Assembly (NCBI RefSeq): GCF_001584335.1
Contig: NZ_LSBB01000001.1
Location: 372,001 to 436,000, forward strand
Reading direction: 5' to 3'
DNA length: 64,000 bases
DNA from: Bacillus atrophaeus
Lineage (GTDB): Bacteria > Bacillota > Bacilli > Bacillales > Bacillaceae
Part shown: positions 31,330-45,965 of the stretch, piece after piece
How positions within the stretch are numbered: the first letter of the stretch is position 1
Layout of the letters: every line of letters starts with the position of its first letter
Position numbers and translations under genes: made by a program
Notes under the pieces: generated by a model
Database searches by the model: none
What the model was told of the DNA's origin: nothing
Seen by the model: only the letters and a program-made list of their open reading frames with translations

Positions 31330-32322
31330 AAAGACCCACAGATTGCACAGGCAGCTGATTTACTGCGGCAAAATGAGGTTGTGGCATTTCCGACAGAGAC
31401 CGTCTACGGACTTGGAGCAAATGCAGAAAGCACAGAAGCGGTCATGAAAATTTATGAGGCGAAAGGACGGCCGAGTGATAATCCCCTGATCGTTCATATT
31501 GCAGACATCAGCCAGCTTGATCGCATAGCCGGACCTGCATCGGAAAAAGCAAAGAAACTGATGAAACAGTTTTGGCCCGGAGCGCTTACTCTTGTATTGC
31601 CGTGTAAACCCGGCGTGCTTTCCCCGCGTGTGACGGCAGGCCTTGAAACAGTGGCGGTGAGAATGCCGGACCATCCGCTTGCGCTTGCTCTCATCCGCTC
31701 ATCGGGGCTGCCGATTGCGGCACCGAGCGCCAATTTATCCGGGAAGCCAAGTCCGACAAGAGCGGAGCATGTTGAGCATGATTTAAACGGGCGGATTGCC
31801 GGAATTATAGATGGAGGAGCCACTGGGCTTGGCGTGGAATCGACCGTGATTTCGTGTTCGGAAGATATGCCGGTTCTGCTTCGGCCGGGCGGAATTACCA
31901 AGGAGCAGATTGAAGAAGAAATCGGTGAGGTTCTTGTGGATAAAGGGCTGACTGAAAAAAATGAGACACCGATTTCTCCCGGCATGAAATATACGCACTA
32001 TGCGCCATCTGCGCCGCTTGCGGTCACCGAAGGAAGTGCAGAGCGCATTCAGGCTCTTGTCAGGGAATATCAGCAAAGCGGAAAACGAGTCGGCGTGCTT
32101 ACCACAGAAGAACGCGCGGATATCTATGAAGCTGATTTTGTGAAGAGCTGCGGCAGGAGAGATCAGCTTGAAACAGTAGCCGCCTCGTTATATGACGCGC
32201 TGCGGAGCTTTGATGAAGTAAAGGTTGATTTTATTATAGCTGAAGCATTTCCAAATACAGGCGTTGGCCACGCCATCATGAACAGGCTGATGAAAGCTGC
32301 CGGAGGCAAAGTTATTCACTAA
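31282..32322 (+). CDS. tsaC: Threonylcarbamoyl-AMP synthase (Sua5/YwlC type)
   Basis: The 346-residue protein makes threonylcarbamoyl-AMP from threonine, bicarbonate and ATP for the t6A37 modification of ANN-decoding tRNAs. The YrdC domain (about 15-210) shows the signature AFPTETVYGLGANA, KGRPSDNPLIVH, AAPSANLSGKPSPTRAEHV, and a C-terminal Sua5 domain follows the SPGMKYTHYAP linker. Its ATG is 11 bases from AAGGAG, a long spacing. The first codons overlap the DnaA-box cluster. Confidence 0.94.
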   Translation: MKTKRWTVDVHDKLSTKDPQIAQAADLLRQNEVVAFPTETVYGLGANAESTEAVMKIYEAKGRPSDNPLIVHIADISQLDRIAGPASEKAKKLMKQFWPGALTLVLPCKPGVLSPRVTAGLETVAVRMPDHPLALALIRSSGLPIAAPSANLSGKPSPTRAEHVEHDLNGRIAGIIDGGATGLGVESTVISCSEDMPVLLRPGGITKEQIEEEIGEVLVDKGLTEKNETPISPGMKYTHYAPSAPLAVTEGSAERIQALVREYQQSGKRVGVLTTEERADIYEADFVKSCGRRDQLETVAASLYDALRSFDEVKVDFIIAEAFPNTGVGHAIMNRLMKAAGGKVIH

Positions 32323-32399
32323 TACAGACAAGGGTTCTATCCTCTTTTGGACACGCATAAGCTAAACAAGCGGGCATGTCCGAGGGGGTTATGTATGTA

Positions 32400-32957
32400 A
32401 TGGCGGGTATCTTTGTAGGGGAACTGCTCACCTTAAGCATGATGGCATTTGCGCTGGGTATGGATGCTTTTTCAGTCGGTCTCGGGATGGGCATGATCAA
32501 ACTTAGAAAACAGCAAATTTTTCATATCGGGCTGATCATCGGTCTCTTTCACGTCATCATGCCGCTCGTCGGAATGGCGACGGGCAGGTTCTTATCCGGC
32601 GCTCTGGGCGTGCTGGCTATCTATATCGGAGGCGCCCTGCTGTTAATGTTGGGGATCCAGATGATGCTGGCATCTTTTAAACAGTCGGAAGAACGGCTGA
32701 TTTCACCTGAGGGGCCGGGATTATTGATATTTGCAATCGGTGTCAGTCTCGACAGTTTTTCAGTCGGTCTGAGCCTGGGGATATATGGATCCAAACCGAT
32801 CGTGACCATTGCGCTGTTTGGCTTGTTCAGCATGGTTCTGACATGGGTTGGGCTGCTGGTCGGAAAAAAAGTGCAGTCATGGCTCGGCTCCTACAGTGAA
32901 GCGCTTGGAGGAGCGATATTAATCGGATTTGGCCTTAAGCTGCTTTTGCCAATTTAA
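32400..32957 (+). CDS. mntP: Manganese efflux pump MntP
   Basis: The 185-residue protein has six transmembrane segments as two repeats, each carrying the acidic MntP motif ([13 protein letters not shown] and [13 protein letters not shown]). MntP exports excess manganese. Three in-frame starts are possible (32376, 32391, 32400); ATG 32400 gives the length closest to the usual 184 residues, with GAGGGGG 11 bases upstream. No yybP-ykoY manganese riboswitch is seen; only a small hairpin (GGACA near 32350 with TGTCC near 32378) lies in the short upstream region. Confidence 0.9.
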   Translation: MAGIFVGELLTLSMMAFALGMDAFSVGLGMGMIKLRKQQIFHIGLIIGLFHVIMPLVGMATGRFLSGALGVLAIYIGGALLLMLGIQMMLASFKQSEERLISPEGPGLLIFAIGVSLDSFSVGLSLGIYGSKPIVTIALFGLFSMVLTWVGLLVGKKVQSWLGSYSEALGGAILIGFGLKLLLPI

Positions 32958-32964
32958 TATACAT

Positions 32965-32998
32965 AAAAAAAGAAACGAAATAGCCGTTTCTTTTTTTC
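32965..32998 (+). terminator. Terminator after mntP
   Basis: AAAAAAAGAAACG/CGTTTCTTTTTTT stem with a seven-base loop. Confidence 0.8.
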
Positions 32999-33032
32999 TT
33001 CATTTATAATAGTAGAATAAGGGGTGACTGAG

Positions 33033-33488
33033 ATGAACATCATATTTGTTTGTACAGGAAACACGTGCCGCAGTCCGATGGCTGAGGCGCTTTTTAAATC
33101 AATTGCAGAAAAAAAGGGTCTTGATGTTACCGTCCGTTCTGCCGGCGTCTTCGCTTCGCCAAACGGAAAAGCATCACCCTATGCGATAGAGGCGCTGTTT
33201 GAAAAACACATCGCGCTCAATCACGTGTCCTCACAGTTAACGGAAGAAGATGTGGAAGCGGCTGATCTCATTTTGACGATGACCAATCAGCACAAACAGC
33301 TGATCATCAATCAATTCGGTTCACACAGTGACAAAGTATTTACCATTAAAGAGTATGCGGCGGGCGTTGACGAGGATGTAACGGACCCTTTCGGAGGAAC
33401 GCTTGAAGTTTATCGGCGGTCAAGAGATGAGCTGGAAGATTTATTGAATCTGCTGGCTGAACAATTGCAGAAAAACAAAGACAGATAA
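33033..33488 (+). CDS. ywlE: Protein arginine phosphatase YwlE
   Basis: The 151-residue protein has the low-molecular-weight phosphatase loop CTGNTCRS at the N-terminus (nucleophile Cys7, Arg13) and the general acid Asp in VTDPFGG. Thr11 in the loop, in place of the residue found in tyrosine phosphatases, is the known determinant of phosphoarginine specificity. It removes phosphoarginine marks made by McsB on proteins destined for ClpCP. AAGGGGTG precedes ATG 33033; a GTG at 33024 is too close to that site. Confidence 0.93.
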   Translation: MNIIFVCTGNTCRSPMAEALFKSIAEKKGLDVTVRSAGVFASPNGKASPYAIEALFEKHIALNHVSSQLTEEDVEAADLILTMTNQHKQLIINQFGSHSDKVFTIKEYAAGVDEDVTDPFGGTLEVYRRSRDELEDLLNLLAEQLQKNKDR

Positions 33489-33516
33489 TTTGTCAGAAAA
33501 TCTGCAAACAAGTCAT

Positions 33517-33544
33517 TTGCAAAACCTCCGTGAAAGAGTAGAAT
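33517..33544 (+). promoter_or_regulatory. Candidate promoter of rpiB-ywlG
   Basis: TTGCAA (33517-33522) and TAGAAT (33539-33544) at 16-base spacing. Confidence 0.55.
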
Positions 33545-33577
33545 AAAGGCAATATCACACGCTGGGAGGAAAAGCTG

Positions 33578-34027
33578 ATGAAAGTAGCCATAGCATCAGA
33601 TCATGGCGGCGTTCAAATTCGAACCGAAATTATAAATCTAATGCAAGAAATGCAAATTGATTATATTGATATGGGATGTGACTGCGGCAGCGGATCAGTC
33701 GATTACCCGGATTATGCTTTTCCGGTAGCGGAAAAAGTCGTAAACGGTGAAGTTGACAGAGGCATCCTGATTTGCGGGACGGGGATTGGAATGAGCATCT
33801 CCGCCAACAAGGTCAAAGGCATCCGCTGTGCTTTGGCGCACGATACATTCAGTGCGAAAGCGACGAGAGAACATAATGATACAAATGTACTCGCCATGGG
33901 GGAGCGTGTTATCGGCCCTGGCTTAGCGCGCGACATTGCGAAAGTTTGGCTTACGACTGAATTTACCGCAGGACGCCATCAGACTCGGATCGGCAAAATC
34001 TCAGATTACGAAGAGAAAAACCTGTAG
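33578..34027 (+). CDS. rpiB: Ribose-5-phosphate isomerase B family protein (YwlF)
   Basis: The 149-residue RpiB/LacAB family protein has DHGG near the N-terminus, the catalytic base cysteine in ICGTGIGMSISANK (Cys66), and HNDTNVLAMG, which binds the phosphate. It interconverts ribose 5-phosphate and ribulose 5-phosphate; a galactose-6-phosphate isomerase role is less likely as no lac-type genes are nearby. GGGAGGA is upstream of ATG 33578. The start of ywlG follows 12 bases after the stop, so they form a unit. Confidence 0.92.
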   Translation: MKVAIASDHGGVQIRTEIINLMQEMQIDYIDMGCDCGSGSVDYPDYAFPVAEKVVNGEVDRGILICGTGIGMSISANKVKGIRCALAHDTFSAKATREHNDTNVLAMGERVIGPGLARDIAKVWLTTEFTAGRHQTRIGKISDYEEKNL

Positions 34028-34039
34028 GGGTGCAGCTCA

Positions 34040-34582
34040 ATGAGTGAGATGAAGCAAACATGGACGGCGATGCTCTCTGAATTTCAGGAAAAAGCAATGC
34101 TAAAAAAGAATCAGCTTCTTGTGCTGGGCTGCAGTACAAGCGAAGTGGCGGGCAGGCATATCGGCACCTCCGGAAGCGAAGGCATTGCTGAGGATATTTA
34201 CAGCGGCCTTTATGAGCTTCAGCAAAACACGGGAATCCGACTCGCTTTTCAGTGCTGTGAGCATTTAAACAGAGCGCTTGTGGTGGAAGAGGAAACGGCT
34301 GAGCGGTACAGGCTTCCCGCTGTTTCTGCCGTACCCGTACCGAAAGCCGGCGGAGCAATGGCTTCCTATGCTTTTAAACAGATGGCATCTCCAGTTTTGG
34401 TGGAAACCATTCAAGCTGATGCCGGCATAGACGTCGGCGACACATTCATCGGCATGCATCTCAAACCTGTGGCCGTACCCGTTCGCATCTCGAAAAACCA
34501 GTTCGGCGCAGCTCATGTGACACTGGCGCGTTCAAGACCGAAACTGATCGGTGGTGTTCGGGCCGTTTATGAATGTGAATAA
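34040..34582 (+). CDS. ywlG: UPF0340/DUF436 family protein YwlG
   Basis: This widespread but uncharacterised 180-residue protein has [24 protein letters not shown] at the N-terminus and [14 protein letters not shown] in the centre, both glycine- or cysteine-containing conserved stretches, and ends [12 protein letters not shown]. The Cys-Ser and Cys-Cys-Glu-His groups might form a metal or active site, but no activity is known to me. It lies between rpiB and glyA, an order conserved in Bacillus. Confidence 0.85.
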   Translation: MSEMKQTWTAMLSEFQEKAMLKKNQLLVLGCSTSEVAGRHIGTSGSEGIAEDIYSGLYELQQNTGIRLAFQCCEHLNRALVVEEETAERYRLPAVSAVPVPKAGGAMASYAFKQMASPVLVETIQADAGIDVGDTFIGMHLKPVAVPVRISKNQFGAAHVTLARSRPKLIGGVRAVYECE

Positions 34583-34614
34583 CAAGAAGTGTTTCACAAT
34601 TCTAAAAACGGTCG

Positions 34615-34659
34615 GGTTTCGAACTATAATAAGGTTTTGAAGTAATAATATTCGGTTTT
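34615..34659 (+). promoter_or_regulatory. PurR box pair upstream of glyA
   Basis: GGTTTCGAACTAT (34615-34627, 10/13 to AWWWCCGAACWWT) and, in opposite orientation, AATATTCGGTTTT (34647-34659, 12/13 to the reverse complement) are separated by 19 bases. Paired inverted PurBoxes are the B. subtilis PurR operator, and glyA is a known PurR target supplying one-carbon units for purines. Confidence 0.65.
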
Positions 34660-34693
34660 ACCAGAAAGAAATTGTGTTTTTTCAAAATAATCT

Positions 34694-34723
34694 TTTACAT
34701 TCACCTGAAAAACCATGTACAAT
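34694..34723 (+). promoter_or_regulatory. glyA promoter
   Basis: TTTACA (34694-34699) and TACAAT (34718-34723), 18-base spacing, just downstream of the PurR boxes. Confidence 0.7.
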
Positions 34724-34774
34724 AGTGGTGGCAAAACATAAAGAAATGGAAACGGATAGGAGAGGATCTCGCTG

Positions 34775-36022
34775 ATGAAACATTTACCTGCGCAAGATGA
34801 ACAAGTTTTTAGTGCTATTAAAGATGAGCGTAAACGTCAACAGACAAAGATCGAATTGATTGCTTCTGAAAACTTCGTAAGTGAAGCAGTAATGGAAGCA
34901 CAAGGATCTGTCTTAACTAATAAATATGCGGAAGGCTATCCAGGCAAACGCTACTACGGAGGCTGTGAGCACGTAGATGTCGTTGAGGACATTGCACGTG
35001 ACCGCGCGAAGGAGATCTTTGGTGCGGAACACGTAAACGTTCAGCCGCATTCAGGCGCACAAGCAAACATGGCTGTTTACTTCACGATTTTGGAGCATGG
35101 CGATACTGTACTTGGGATGAACCTCTCCCATGGCGGTCATTTAACTCACGGAAGCCCTGTAAACTTCAGCGGCGTTCAATACAACTTTGTAGAGTACGGT
35201 GTAGATAAAGAAACTCAATATATTGATTACGAAGATGTACGCCAAAAAGCTCTTGAGCATAAGCCTAAACTTATCGTAGCCGGAGCGAGCGCTTATCCTC
35301 GCACGATCGACTTTAAGAAATTCCGTGAGATCGCAGATGAAGTCGGCGCTTACGTGATGGTGGACATGGCCCATATCGCAGGACTTGTTGCTGCAGGCCT
35401 TCATCCGAACCCGGTTCCTTATGCTGATTTCGTAACGACAACGACTCATAAAACACTTCGCGGACCTCGCGGAGGAATGATCCTTTGCCGCGAAGAGTTC
35501 GGCAAAAAGATTGATAAGTCGATCTTCCCTGGAATCCAAGGCGGACCGCTTATGCACGTTATTGCTGCGAAAGCCGTTTCTTTCGGTGAAGTATTAAAAG
35601 ACGATTTCAAAACATACGCTGAAAACGTCATCTCTAATGCAAAGCGTCTTGCTGATTCATTAAATAAAGAAGGCGTGCAATTGGTATCAGGCGGAACTGA
35701 CAACCACTTGGTGCTTGTTGATCTTCGTTCCCTTGGCCTAACTGGTAAGGTTGCGGAGCATGTGCTTGACGAAATCGGCATTACATCAAATAAAAACGCG
35801 ATTCCGTATGATCCGGAAAAACCTTTCGTAACAAGCGGTATCCGTCTTGGAACAGCAGCTGTAACAAGCCGCGGTTTTGACGGAGAAGCATTGGATGAAG
35901 TCGGAGCCATCATCGCGCTTGCATTGAAAAACCACGAAGATGAAGGGAAACTGGAAGAAGCAAGACAGCGCGTCTCCGCTTTGACAGAAAAATTCCCTCT
36001 ATATAAAGAGTTAGACTACTAA
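34775..36022 (+). CDS. glyA: Serine hydroxymethyltransferase GlyA
   Basis: The 415-residue PLP enzyme converts serine and tetrahydrofolate to glycine and methylene-tetrahydrofolate. The Schiff-base lysine is Lys226 in [14 protein letters not shown]; the [12 protein letters not shown] and [14 protein letters not shown] segments are also intact. GGAGAGGAT precedes ATG 34775. The gene is monocistronic, with a strong promoter and a PurR operator upstream and a terminator downstream. Confidence 0.98.
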   Translation: MKHLPAQDEQVFSAIKDERKRQQTKIELIASENFVSEAVMEAQGSVLTNKYAEGYPGKRYYGGCEHVDVVEDIARDRAKEIFGAEHVNVQPHSGAQANMAVYFTILEHGDTVLGMNLSHGGHLTHGSPVNFSGVQYNFVEYGVDKETQYIDYEDVRQKALEHKPKLIVAGASAYPRTIDFKKFREIADEVGAYVMVDMAHIAGLVAAGLHPNPVPYADFVTTTTHKTLRGPRGGMILCREEFGKKIDKSIFPGIQGGPLMHVIAAKAVSFGEVLKDDFKTYAENVISNAKRLADSLNKEGVQLVSGGTDNHLVLVDLRSLGLTGKVAEHVLDEIGITSNKNAIPYDPEKPFVTSGIRLGTAAVTSRGFDGEALDEVGAIIALALKNHEDEGKLEEARQRVSALTEKFPLYKELDY

Positions 36023-36029
36023 AATGCAG

Positions 36030-36064
36030 AAACCCGCCGGCAATGAGCCGGACGGGTTTTTTTA
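36030..36064 (+). terminator. Terminator after glyA
   Basis: AAACCCG-CCGGC with GCCGG-CGGGTTT around AATGA and a poly-T tail. Confidence 0.9.
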
Positions 36065-36072
36065 CGATGTTC

Positions 36073-36101
36073 TTGAAACTCGCTGTCTTTTTTTGTAGAA
36101 T
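36073..36101 (+). promoter_or_regulatory. upp promoter
   Basis: TTGAAA (36073-36078) and TAGAAT (36096-36101) at 17 bases. Confidence 0.8.
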
Positions 36102-36156
36102 CAATAGAAGTGTGAAATTGTCACTCGGGACAATAAAAAAGGAGCTGAAACACAGC

Positions 36157-36786
36157 ATGGGAAAGGTTTATGTATTTGATCATCCTTTAATTCAGCATAA
36201 GCTGACATATATTCGAAACATAGAAACTGGCACAAAGGATTTCAGAGAGCTTGTGGATGAAGTTGCCACTCTTATGGCCTTTGAAATTACACGTGATCTT
36301 CCTCTTCAGGAAGTGGACGTTAGAACACCGGTTCAAGCTGCAAGATCGAACGTCATCGCAGGGAAAAAGCTTGGAATCGTCCCTATACTGAGAGCGGGGC
36401 TTGGGATGGTTGACGGTATATTGAAGCTTATTCCTGCCGCAAAAGTGGGACATGTCGGTTTATACCGCGATCCAGAAACCTTAAAACCTGTTGAATACTA
36501 TGTGAAGCTTCCTTCAGATGTGGAAGAGCGTGAGTTTATCGTTGTTGACCCTATGCTTGCCACAGGAGGTTCTGCCGTAGAAGCAATCAACAGCCTCAAA
36601 AAGCGCGGGGCGAAAAATCTTCGCTTTATGTGTCTGGTTGCAGCGCCTGAGGGTGTTGAAGAATTGCAAAAGCATCATTCGGATGTGGACATTTACATAG
36701 CCGCCCTTGATGAAAAATTGAACGAAAAAGGATATATTGTCCCTGGTCTTGGTGATGCGGGAGACAGAATGTTCGGAACGAAATAA
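36157..36786 (+). CDS. upp: Uracil phosphoribosyltransferase Upp
   Basis: The 209-residue salvage enzyme makes UMP from uracil and PRPP. The PRPP-binding motif [12 protein letters not shown] and the uracil-binding C-terminal loop [17 protein letters not shown] are intact. ATG 36157 follows AAGGAG; an ATG at 36043 in frame lies within the glyA terminator and is not a start. It is monocistronic with its own promoter and terminator. Confidence 0.97.
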   Translation: MGKVYVFDHPLIQHKLTYIRNIETGTKDFRELVDEVATLMAFEITRDLPLQEVDVRTPVQAARSNVIAGKKLGIVPILRAGLGMVDGILKLIPAAKVGHVGLYRDPETLKPVEYYVKLPSDVEEREFIVVDPMLATGGSAVEAINSLKKRGAKNLRFMCLVAAPEGVEELQKHHSDVDIYIAALDEKLNEKGYIVPGLGDAGDRMFGTK

Positions 36787-36789
36787 TGA

Positions 36790-36820
36790 AAGAAAACCCA
36801 AATGGGTTTTCTTTTTTTAT
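36790..36820 (+). terminator. Terminator after upp
   Basis: AGAAAACCCA-AAT-GGGTTTTCT stem followed by poly-T. Confidence 0.88.
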
Positions 36821-36921
36821 CCATTTTTTTGATATTCGGGTAGCTCTTATACATTTATAGGTGAAATTGTGAACATTCTGTGTAGGCTGTTGTTATAAAA
36901 AGTTTTTTAACTTTAAACAGA

Positions 36922-36950
36922 TTGACACATGTTGGGGGCTATTGTATGCT
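36922..36950 (+). promoter_or_regulatory. ATP synthase operon promoter
   Basis: A consensus -35 TTGACA (36922-36927) and -10 TATGCT (36945-36950) at 17-base spacing. Confidence 0.85.
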
Positions 36951-37217
36951 AAACGAGGGTATTATGAGAAGGTTTTCATAGCTTTCATTATAGTATTCGT
37001 CCTCAATATAAATCCTCCTAGAAACCCTTGTTAATGAGGATTTATAAAAGCGAACGAAACAGCATCCTTGCAAGACTTCAGGTCATGCTGGCGGATGAAT
37101 GATTTTTTCGAACAGGACCGTTTTTTCCGAGCGGAAAAGGGTCTTCTACTAGGGTTAACCGCTGATATTGCCGTATCCAAGATACACATTACTTTTTCAT
37201 CAGGAGACAGATAGTCG
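36951..37217 (+). other. Long structured 5' leader of the atp operon
   Basis: About 260 bases separate the promoter from atpI without a plausible gene. A 10-base stem ATAAATCCTC/GAGGATTTAT lies at 37008-37045, and a second hairpin with a TTTTTTCC/GGAAAA core at about 37110-37143. The GAGGA arm can also pair with an earlier TCCTC at 36999, giving a possible alternative fold. Confidence 0.55.
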
Positions 37218-38343
<1,126 letters not shown>

Positions 38344-38373
38344 AACATTATATCCAAATGGATAACATTTTAA

Positions 38374-38601
<228 letters not shown>

Positions 38602-38626
38602 GCATGAAAGCCTTATATGAACTAAA

Positions 38627-38662
38627 AATGGCGAAGATCATTCCAAGAGAACCTTCGCCATT
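38627..38662 (+). other. Intercistronic hairpin between atpE and atpF
   Basis: AATGGCGAAG (38627-38636) pairs perfectly with CTTCGCCATT (38653-38662). It is not followed by a clean T-run (GCTTTATG), so it may stabilise the atpE message or partially terminate, raising subunit c output relative to downstream subunits. Confidence 0.6.
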
Positions 38663-38735
38663 GCTTTATGTCTGATAAGCGCCGACTGGCTGCCGTCAGC
38701 AAAGAAAAACCTGCAGAAGGGAGTTGCCGTAGTAG

Positions 38736-39254
38736 ATGTCTCAATTACCACTTGTGTTAGGAGCCGGTATTTCGTTTAACGGCGGAGATATCCTGTTCCA
38801 ACTGATCGCAATGTTAATTCTATTAGCGTTCTTAAAGAAATTCGCTTTAGGGCCGCTTTTAAACATAATGAAACAACGTGAAGACCATATTGCGGGAGAA
38901 ATTACGTCCGCTGAACAAAAAAATGAAGAAGCGAAGCAGCTTATTGATGAGCAGCGCGTTCTTCTAAAAGAAGCGAGACAAGAATCCCAAACGCTTATCG
39001 AAAATGCGAAGAAACTTGGAGAGCAGCAGAAAGAATCCATTATTTTGGCTGCCCGCGAAGAATCTGAGCGTTTGAAAGAAGCAGCAAGAACGGAGATCGT
39101 AAAAGAAAAAGAACAAGCGGTCGCCGCTCTTCGCGAGCAAGTCGCGTCACTTTCTGTCATGATTGCATCGAAAGTCATTGAAAAAGAACTCGACGAACAA
39201 GCTCAAGACCAATTGATTCAGGATTATCTTAAAGAGGTAGGAGAAAGCCGATGA
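38736..39254 (+). CDS. atpF: ATP synthase F0 subunit b, AtpF
   Basis: The 172-residue peripheral-stalk subunit has one N-terminal transmembrane helix (about residues 15-32) and a long charged helical coiled coil that reaches F1. AGAAGGGA is about 12 bases before ATG 38736. It overlaps atpH by ATGA. Confidence 0.95.
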   Translation: MSQLPLVLGAGISFNGGDILFQLIAMLILLAFLKKFALGPLLNIMKQREDHIAGEITSAEQKNEEAKQLIDEQRVLLKEARQESQTLIENAKKLGEQQKESIILAAREESERLKEAARTEIVKEKEQAVAALREQVASLSVMIASKVIEKELDEQAQDQLIQDYLKEVGESR

Positions 39255-39796
39255 GTGGATCTGCTGTCTCTAAACGCTATGCATCAGCTCTTTTCGACAT
39301 TGCGCTTGAGTCCTCTCAAATCAATGAAATAGAAGAAGAGCTTAAAGTTGTAAAAGAAGTGTTCCAAAACGAAAAAGCATTAAATGATGTATTAAACCAT
39401 CCGAAAGTGCCGGCTGCGAAGAAAAAAGAGCTGATTCAAAATGCTTTTGGTTCTGTCGCCCAGCCTGTGCTGCATACAATCTTTCTTCTGATTGACCGTC
39501 ACCGGACTTCGATTGTGCCTGATCTCACAGACGAGTTTGTGAAGCTGGCGAACAAGGTACGCCAGACTGAAGATGCGATTGTATACTCGGTAAAACCGCT
39601 GACAGATGCGGAAACTGCATCATTATCTCAAGTATTTGCAAAAAAAGCCGGAGTCGCTTCACTCAGAATCAGAAATGAAGTGCAGACGGATTTAATAGGC
39701 GGCGTAAAAGTCCGCATTGGAAACCGGATTTTTGACGGCAGTGTAAGCGGAAAGCTTGAACGCATTGAACGTCAACTTGCCGGTGAAATTCGATAG
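39251..39796 (+). CDS. atpH: ATP synthase F1 subunit delta, AtpH
   Basis: The 181-residue stalk protein starts [16 protein letters not shown], typical of delta/OSCP, with the C-terminal [23 protein letters not shown] signature. It connects subunit b to the top of F1. It overlaps atpF by four bases. Confidence 0.96.
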   Translation: MSGSAVSKRYASALFDIALESSQINEIEEELKVVKEVFQNEKALNDVLNHPKVPAAKKKELIQNAFGSVAQPVLHTIFLLIDRHRTSIVPDLTDEFVKLANKVRQTEDAIVYSVKPLTDAETASLSQVFAKKAGVASLRIRNEVQTDLIGGVKVRIGNRIFDGSVSGKLERIERQLAGEIR

Positions 39797-39812
39797 AAGG
39801 GGTGAAACCTAA

Positions 39813-41321
<1,509 letters not shown>

Positions 41322-41334
41322 CAGGCATGTTTAT

Positions 41335-41366
41335 GAGAGAAAAAGGTTCTCTTTTTCTCTCTTTTT
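41335..41366 (+). terminator. Terminator-like hairpin between atpA and atpG
   Basis: AGAGAAAAAG (41336-41345) pairs with CTTTTTCTCT (41351-41360) around GTTCT, followed by CTTTTT. It lies inside the operon; an AU-rich stem suggests partial termination or an mRNA processing site. Confidence 0.5.
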
Positions 41367-41376
41367 ACGCAGATGA

Positions 41377-43703
<2,327 letters not shown>

Positions 43704-43714
43704 TCTGGTCCTAG

Positions 43715-44125
<411 letters not shown>

Positions 44126-44128
44126 ACG

Positions 44129-44162
44129 AAAAAATCCTTCTCAGTTTGAGAAGGATTTTTTT
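44129..44162. terminator. Terminator of the atp operon, shared with convergent ywmA
   Basis: AAAAAATCCTTCTC/GAGAAGGATTTTTT around AGTTT; A and T tracts on both sides allow termination in both directions. Confidence 0.9.
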
Positions 44163-44633
44163 CTATCGTATAAGAGAGTCAAATAAAGCAAGCAGCGGTT
44201 GATGTTCTTTTTTACGCAAATATAAGTTCTCACAGCAATTGGCTGTGTGCCATGTTTTGTTCCCTCTTCTGTATCCCATTGTGTACGCGCCGTCTGTATA
44301 CGGATATGGGGCTACAACCCATTCCGCGTCGTGATGATGCTTAATGGCGCAATCTATGATATAAATGCTGATCATTTTTTCGAATTCTTCAATCGGAAGC
44401 TTCCAATCAGCGAGCAGCAGCTCTTGTATACTTTGAAAATAGAGATGTTCCAGCTCTTCAAGGCTTTCTCTTGTATAAGTCAGAGAAATGTTATGAAACT
44501 GACACAATTCACTCAGTTCTTCAAGCTGTGACTGTCTATAATCGTAGTAGAATGCGATTGCTTCCCACTCCTGCTCAAATGTCGGCAGGCCTTCACCGTA
44601 TTGCTTTTCCGGCTGAAAAAAGGAATGATTCAC
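44163..44633 (-). CDS. ywmA: Uncharacterised protein YwmA
   Basis: A soluble 156-residue protein rich in aromatic and acidic residues, with FYYDYRQSQLEELSELCQFH, CAIKHHHDAEW and a TANCCENLYLRKKEH tail containing Cys-Cys. I recognise no domain; the His-His-His-Asp and Cys residues could bind metal but this is speculation. GAGGAG is seven bases from ATG 44633. It is converging with the atp operon. Confidence 0.65.
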   Translation of the reverse strand: MNHSFFQPEKQYGEGLPTFEQEWEAIAFYYDYRQSQLEELSELCQFHNISLTYTRESLEELEHLYFQSIQELLLADWKLPIEEFEKMISIYIIDCAIKHHHDAEWVVAPYPYTDGAYTMGYRRGNKTWHTANCCENLYLRKKEHQPLLALFDSLIR

Positions 44634-44826
44634 ATTATCAGCTCCTCTCGGGAGACATTATACCATGCACAAGAACCGCCGGATAAGTGGTGATTACTCC
44701 TAGATATGGATAAAAATTCTGACAGAACATTCTGAAATGATAAAAGTTATCATCTTTATCTCTGCTTCCTATATAATAAGAAAGGATATACGGAGTACGG
44801 AAATGAATGAAAGGAGATGGGAAACG

Positions 44827-45057
44827 ATGGGCGCATTGGGTCAGCAGGCCGCCATCAGCATTTTGACACATTTGCTGTTTATTGCGATTACTTGGTGGGC
44901 GCTGCAAGCCGTTAATTTTGATCCGATGATCCGAAAAGGGAAAGTGGTTCAGGCCAGACTTCTGATCATTCTTCTGACCATTGCGATCGGAACGACAGTC
45001 GGCAACTTCTTTTTAGATTATCTCAATTACTCAAAACAGCTGCCATACCTTTTTTAA
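44827..45057 (+). CDS. ywzB: DUF1146 family membrane protein YwzB
   Basis: The 76-residue protein has two transmembrane segments (ISILTHLLFIAITWWALQAV and LLIILLTIAIGTTVGNFFLDYL) with the linker NFDPMIRKGKVVQAR, the DUF1146 signature. Function is unknown. ATG 44827 follows AAAGGAGATGG; an in-frame start at 44737 is rejected for lack of ribosome site. It is upstream of ywmB and murAA, a conserved cell-envelope neighbourhood. Confidence 0.85.
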   Translation: MGALGQQAAISILTHLLFIAITWWALQAVNFDPMIRKGKVVQARLLIILLTIAIGTTVGNFFLDYLNYSKQLPYLF

Positions 45058-45059
45058 TG

Positions 45060-45085
45060 GTTTTGAATATCGAAATACCGGGTAT
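45060..45085 (+). promoter_or_regulatory. Sigma-B type promoter upstream of ywmB
   Basis: GTTTTG and a consensus -10 GGGTAT at exactly 14-base spacing, about 105 bases upstream of ywmB. Confidence 0.6.
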
Positions 45086-45191
45086 AAATGGAGAGTGCTC
45101 TCCTGATTTTCCGCGAGTTTTGACGAGTTTTTCCACGTATGCCGCTCCTTATCTCCGGTAACAATGGAGGATAAGGGGAGGAAGATGCGAA

Positions 45192-45932
45192 ATGAAGAAA
45201 AAACAAGTGATTCACGCCATTATTTTATCCGTTTTTTTAAGCTTTATGATTGCAGTATTTCACTCGATTCAAGCCAGCGAGTTAAGCCCGCTTGCTCAAA
45301 TCGCCGAGGGTTTGAATCGCCATGATGTATCAGTTGACGAATGGACATTGCATGCAAAAAAAAATATGGAGCTGTCTGAAAAAGAATTTTATAAAAAAGT
45401 GCAACATTTAAAAAACCAATACCGTCAATATCATTGGGAACTGGCAAAGGAAGAGCAAATCGTAAAGGCTGTTGGCACATATACTGACCAAAAAAATAAC
45501 ACAACTTTTAAACTGCAGCTTGTTACTACCCTCAAAAACTTCAACCCGACATCGTATTTACTATATGAGCAAAAGAGTCTTGATACACCGGAAAGCTGGA
45601 ATGATACATATGAACAGTTTGAACGGCAGGCACTCGACATATTCCAAGAAAAAGTATTTATTTTCACTTGTCTTAAGGGTCATTTAGATGGTAAGATGAA
45701 TATTGTTTTGCAAAAAAATGCAAATCAATTAGTTAAGGAATTTAAAGCAAAACCTGTTGAAAATGTAGTTGAGCCAAATTTCGTCTCTATTTCTGCATAC
45801 ACCGATGAGTGGAATGATTCCATCATGACACCGGAACACAAAATGAATTTGCAAGTTGCACTTAGAAGTGCGGGAATGGGCGAAAAACATAGCGTTACGG
45901 TTGGCACACCAATCGTTACGACTGAATATTAA
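45192..45932 (+). CDS. ywmB: YwmB family secreted/membrane-anchored protein (DUF1779)
   Basis: The 246-residue protein has an N-terminal signal anchor (MKKKQVIHAIILSVFLSFMIAVF) and an extracellular domain with the TATA-box-binding-like fold assigned to this family. Function is unknown; position just before murAA, with only 33 bases between them, suggests a wall-related role and co-transcription. GGGGAGGAAG precedes ATG 45192. A sigma-B type promoter upstream implies stress induction, which would extend into murAA. Confidence 0.8.
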   Translation: MKKKQVIHAIILSVFLSFMIAVFHSIQASELSPLAQIAEGLNRHDVSVDEWTLHAKKNMELSEKEFYKKVQHLKNQYRQYHWELAKEEQIVKAVGTYTDQKNNTTFKLQLVTTLKNFNPTSYLLYEQKSLDTPESWNDTYEQFERQALDIFQEKVFIFTCLKGHLDGKMNIVLQKNANQLVKEFKAKPVENVVEPNFVSISAYTDEWNDSIMTPEHKMNLQVALRSAGMGEKHSVTVGTPIVTTEY

Positions 45933-45965
45933 TATAGAGAATATTGGGACGCGGAGGGGAATACC

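Noticed and set aside
32323..32400. Manganese riboswitch (yybP-ykoY) before mntP
   Set aside because: The gap is too short and lacks the conserved helices; only a small hairpin is seen.
36790..37217. Small protein-coding gene in the atp leader
   Set aside because: Frames are short, without ribosome sites, and the region folds into hairpins.
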